DNA of 7,314 nucleotides, taken from NCBI GenBank assembly GCA_026396335.1, contig JAPLWZ010000088.1:1-7314 (forward strand). The letters are read 5' to 3'. Shown piece after piece: positions 4,610-7,314 of this stretch (position 1 is its first letter; each line of letters starts with the position of its first letter). Both the position numbers and the translations under genes were made by a program. The notes under the pieces are model-generated. The model searched no databases, was not told the DNA's origin, and saw only the letters and a list, made by a program, of their open reading frames with translations. The DNA is from Microcaldota archaeon. GTDB lineage: Archaea > Micrarchaeota > Micrarchaeia > Anstonellales > Anstonellaceae.

Positions 4610-5464
4610 ATGAGGCTTGGAATCTGCTACACGCTCGTGTCCGCCGAAAACAAGATGCTCACCGACGCCGCAAAAAAGCAGGGTGTGGAGCTTGAGAAGA
4701 TTGTTGATGGCGAGGCTTTGCTTGAGGTCACGGAAGGGGCTGGAAAGCGCGAATACGATGTAATCCTCCAGCGCTCGGTCTCATACTCCCGCAGCCTTTA
4801 CCTCACTTACTATTTCGAGAGGCATGGCACGCAGGTGATAAGCTCCTACAATGCCGCGCGTATCTGTGGGGACAAGATGCTCTGCTCGCTTGAGCTTGCA
4901 AAAGCAGGAGTTCCAACTCCAAGAACTTACGTGGCATTCGCCCCAGAGAGCGCAAGGCAGGCTGCAAGCAGGCTCGGCTTCCCGCTTGTAATGAAGCCTG
5001 TCATGGGCTCATGGGCCCGCATGGTGCACAGGATAAATGACAAGGATTCGCTTGACGCAGCGCTTGAGTCGCGGGAGGAAATGGGCAACCCCTGGCAGAA
5101 AGTCTATTACCTCCAGGAGCACGTGAACAAGCCAGGCAGGGACATACGCGTATTCGTAGTCGGCGATACGGCGATTGCAGGAATTTACCGTCACTCCACG
5201 GAGAAATCCGGCTGGATAACAAACACAGGGAGGGGTGGCACAGCAAGCAAGTGCGACATAACTCCGGAACTTTCAGAGATTTGCCTCAGGGCAGTAAAGA
5301 CAGTCGGAGAGGGAATTTACGGCGTGGACCTCATGGAATCTGGAAACGGTCTCGTGGTGCATGAAATAAACCACACGACAGAATTCCGCAATTCAGTGGC
5401 GCCAACGGGAGTTGACATTCCAACAAAAATGATCGAGTACCTTGTAAAAAGGGCAAAGAGATAA
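4610..5464 (+). CDS. lysX: LysX/ArgX-type ATP-grasp ligase, copy 2 (LysW--amino acid ligase)
   Basis: A 284-residue RimK-type ATP-grasp ligase within the lysW cluster. Motifs are QRSVSYSRSL (54-63), GDK (87-89), ATP-binding Lys129 in MKPVMGSW, QEHV (169-172), KPGRDIR (174-180), acceptor loop ITNTGRGG (203-210), YGVDLMES (237-244), and metal ligands Asp240, Glu252 and Asn254 (HEINHT). The tail NSVAPTGVDIP (261-271) keeps the form recalled for Thermus LysX, so this copy is the more canonical one and the better candidate for the aminoadipate ligase, though a glutamate or dual role is possible. A ten-A run (4591-4600) and the SD-like AAGGT (4599-4603) precede the start. The next gene, lysY, begins 23 bases after its stop. 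Confidence 0.92.
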   Translation: MRLGICYTLVSAENKMLTDAAKKQGVELEKIVDGEALLEVTEGAGKREYDVILQRSVSYSRSLYLTYYFERHGTQVISSYNAARICGDKMLCSLELAKAGVPTPRTYVAFAPESARQAASRLGFPLVMKPVMGSWARMVHRINDKDSLDAALESREEMGNPWQKVYYLQEHVNKPGRDIRVFVVGDTAIAGIYRHSTEKSGWITNTGRGGTASKCDITPELSEICLRAVKTVGEGIYGVDLMESGNGLVVHEINHTTEFRNSVAPTGVDIPTKMIEYLVKRAKR

Positions 5465-5475
5465 TTCTTGTTATC

Positions 5476-5480
5476 GAGGT
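5476..5480 (+). promoter_or_regulatory. Shine-Dalgarno site of lysY
   Basis: GAGGT ends 7 bases before ATG 5488, inside the 23-base gap after the ligase stop. It shows internal SD-dependent translation in the operon, in contrast to the leaderless first genes. Confidence 0.6.
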
Positions 5481-5487
5481 AATTTCT

Positions 5488-6537
5488 ATGGCAAAGAAAG
5501 TTGCAATCATCGGAGCATCGGGCTACACTGGCGGCGAGCTATTGCGCTGGGCGCTCATGCACTCTGAAATGGACGTATCCCAAATCACCTCTGAGCGCTT
5601 CGCAGGGCAAGCAGCCACCAAGCTCAATCCTAACTTGCGCGGTTTCACACAACTCGCATTCACGCCCGTAAAGGAACTGAAAAACGATGTTGACGCAATC
5701 TTCATCTGCACCCCGCACAAGACAGGCGCGCAGTATGTTAAGCAGTTCTTTGAAACCGGCGTGAAAATCGTAGACCTTTCCGCGGACTTCCGGCTTCACA
5801 ACAAGGACACTTATGCAAAGTATTACCAAGAGCACCCGCACCCTGATCTTTTGCAGCATGCAGTTTACGGCTTGCCCGAACTCCACAGGGAGGAAATAAA
5901 GAAGGCAAAATTAGTCGCGTGCCCTGGCTGCTTGGCAACTTCAATCATTCTTCCTCTTGCCCCGCTAGTAAAGGCAAAACTCATTTCGGTAGAGGGAATA
6001 ATTGCAGACTCGAAAATCGGCTCGTCGGCAGGCGGCGCAGGGTTTGACATCTCCACTCATCACCCTGAAAGGCAAGGCGGAGTTCGTTCCTACAAGCCGC
6101 ACGGCCACAGGCACACTGCGGAAATAGAACAGGAACTATCTGCGATAAACGGCGCGCCAGTATCGGTCGGCATGACGCCACATGGAATTGAAATGGTGCG
6201 CGGCATAATGTCGACCGTTCACGTGCGGCAGACTGGCAAGCTCGCAGACATTGACCTTTGGAAGGCATACCGCTCATTTTTCACAGGCTCGCCATTCGTG
6301 CGCCTGGTAAAAGACCAGCAAACGCTCTACCGGTACCCTGAACCAAAGCCGGTTGTGGGCACGAATTTCGCAGACATAGGCTGGGAATTGGACCAAGAAA
6401 AAGGGAGAATCATAATCATGAGTGCAATTGACAACCTGGTGAAGGGCTCTGGCGGGCAGGCAATACAGAACTTCAACCTCATGAACGGGTTTGACGAAAA
6501 GATGGGGCTTTGGCAGCCGGGCTTCCACCCGCTGTAA
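5488..6537 (+). CDS. lysY: LysY: LysW-aminoadipyl/glutamyl 6(5)-phosphate reductase (ArgC family)
   Basis: A 349-residue NADPH-dependent dehydrogenase that reduces the acyl phosphate made by LysZ on LysW-bound aminoadipate (or glutamate) to the semialdehyde, releasing phosphate. The N-terminal Rossmann motif is GASGYTGGELLR (9-20). The catalytic Cys148 lies in ACPGCLATS (144-152). The active-site His region HGHRHTAEIEQEL (205-217) follows the GGAGFD (182-187) and HHPERQGG (191-198) loops. VKGSGGQAIQNFNLM (318-332) is the conserved C-terminal cofactor-site helix. Length matches the family. The start is supported by the SD GAGGT. It sits between the second ligase and lysZ with 23-base gaps on each side, consistent with one operon. 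If both branches operate it would act on both LysW adducts; classic acetyl-glutamyl ArgC activity is less likely given lysW nearby. Confidence 0.93.
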   Translation: MAKKVAIIGASGYTGGELLRWALMHSEMDVSQITSERFAGQAATKLNPNLRGFTQLAFTPVKELKNDVDAIFICTPHKTGAQYVKQFFETGVKIVDLSADFRLHNKDTYAKYYQEHPHPDLLQHAVYGLPELHREEIKKAKLVACPGCLATSIILPLAPLVKAKLISVEGIIADSKIGSSAGGAGFDISTHHPERQGGVRSYKPHGHRHTAEIEQELSAINGAPVSVGMTPHGIEMVRGIMSTVHVRQTGKLADIDLWKAYRSFFTGSPFVRLVKDQQTLYRYPEPKPVVGTNFADIGWELDQEKGRIIIMSAIDNLVKGSGGQAIQNFNLMNGFDEKMGLWQPGFHPL

Positions 6538-6560
6538 TTGCTATTTGTAAAGATGATCTT

Positions 6561-7314
6561 ATGCTGGTACTCAAAATCGGCGGGAGCATGGCAGACAAGG
6601 CAGGTCCCTTAGCCATAGATATCGCCGGCATCAAAGAGCAATTCATCATTGTTCACGGCGGCGGGCCGCAGACAACTGCGCTTGAAAAGGCGACAGGCCG
6701 CGAGCCGCGCTACATCTTTTCAAAGGAAGGCTTCAAGTCCCGCTACACTGACACGGAAACGATGCAGAATTTCGTGATGGCAGTAGGCGGCGGGGTAAAT
6801 GTCATGCTCGTGCAGCAGCTCCGCAAAGCAGGCGTGAATGCAGTCGGGGTTTCAGGCACAAGCGGCATAATCCACGCAAAGAGAAAGACGCTCATCTCCT
6901 ACGAAAACGGCAAGGAAAAAATGATCCGCGATGATCATTCCGGAAAAATAGGGCGCATTGACATCGCCCCGCTTCGTGCGCTCCTCTCAGCTGGCTTTGT
7001 GCCAGTAGTGGCGCCAATTGCACTCGGCGAGGAATTCGAAGCGCTGAATGTTGATGGCGACCGGGCAGCAGCCGCAATCGCAGGTGCGCTCAAGGCAGAG
7101 CGGCTGATACTTTTCACTGATGTAGAAGGCTACTTCCGCAACTTCCCGCGCGACTTGGTTACAACTGCAAAAAACGCAGACATCGCGGGTTTCCAAGCAG
7201 GCGCATCAGCAGGCATGAAGCGCAAGCTGGTGGCAGCAGGCGAAGCACTAGCTGCGGGAGTAACTGAAGTAATAATGTGCTCAGGCTTGAAGGAAAAACC
7301 GGTGAGCAGCGCGC
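6561..7314 (+). CDS. lysZ: LysZ: LysW-aminoadipate/glutamate kinase (ArgB family), C-terminus cut by window edge
   Basis: 251 codons of an amino-acid kinase family protein that phosphorylates the side-chain carboxylate of LysW-bound aminoadipate (or glutamate) with ATP. Motifs: N-terminal KIGGSM (5-10) and HGGGPQTT (32-39) for phosphate binding, SRYTDTETM (60-68) in the substrate region, GVSGTSG (96-102), NVDGDRAAAAIA (163-174), LFTDVEGYF (184-192) and SAGMKRKLVAAGEAL (216-230). The LysW-type kinase has the SRYTD form in this region, which supports a carrier-bound rather than acetylated substrate. The family is usually about 260-270 residues, so only a short tail is missing. Start ATG 6561 lies 23 bases after lysY; AGATGATC (6551-6558) just before it resembles the 3' part of the archaeal SD. 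No in-frame stop occurs before the edge. Confidence 0.92.
   Translation, partial: MLVLKIGGSMADKAGPLAIDIAGIKEQFIIVHGGGPQTTALEKATGREPRYIFSKEGFKSRYTDTETMQNFVMAVGGGVNVMLVQQLRKAGVNAVGVSGTSGIIHAKRKTLISYENGKEKMIRDDHSGKIGRIDIAPLRALLSAGFVPVVAPIALGEEFEALNVDGDRAAAAIAGALKAERLILFTDVEGYFRNFPRDLVTTAKNADIAGFQAGASAGMKRKLVAAGEALAAGVTEVIMCSGLKEKPVSSA

Noticed and set aside
1..7314. Mobile element, integrase or transposase
   Set aside because: No such coding sequence, terminal inverted repeat or target duplication was seen; the window looks like ordinary chromosomal metabolism genes.

Overview
The window looks archaeal, of moderate G+C, with AT-rich gaps. I cannot name the lineage. Three things point to an archaeon. 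First, there are TATA-type boxes about 26-29 bases upstream of several start codons (leaderless genes). Second, two Lrp/AsnC-family regulators are present. Third, there is a cluster for the LysW carrier-protein route to lysine and/or arginine. That route also occurs in the Thermus/Deinococcus group, but the promoter architecture here is not bacterial.

Layout. Positions 1-1377 (minus strand) are the N-terminal 459 codons of an unrecognised helical, HEAT-like protein that runs off the left edge. Its upstream region (1378-1709) holds a TATA box, a 32-base purine tract and a 47-codon small reading frame broken by one in-frame TAG. Next come two convergent regulators separated by 9 bases: a compact 141-residue Lrp/AsnC protein (plus strand, 1710-2135) and a 319-residue protein with a duplicated HTH-RAM architecture (minus strand, 2145-3104). 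The divergent region 3105-3326 carries TTGNCAA palindromes, three candidate TATA boxes, and a GC-rich, hairpin-forming block that may be a small RNA, leader or leader peptide.

From 3327 rightwards lies the biosynthetic cluster: a LysX/ArgX-type ATP-grasp ligase with its own leaderless promoter, then lysW (the small zinc carrier protein ending EDWGE), a second LysX/ArgX-type ligase, lysY (ArgC-type reductase) and lysZ (ArgB-type kinase, cut by the right edge a few residues from its end). The second ligase, lysY and lysZ follow lysW closely and probably share its transcript.

How the genes work together: a ligase joins the alpha-amino group of alpha-aminoadipate (lysine branch) or glutamate (arginine branch) to the C-terminal Glu of LysW. 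LysZ phosphorylates the bound side-chain carboxylate and LysY reduces it to the semialdehyde. An aminotransferase (LysJ) and hydrolase (LysK) would finish the route but are not in this window. Two ligases around one carrier suggest that lysine and arginine synthesis share LysW, LysZ and LysY and are split by ligase specificity. The first ligase has lost the RGG motif that the second keeps, so its substrate is the most interesting open question. The nearby Lrp-type regulators are plausible controllers.
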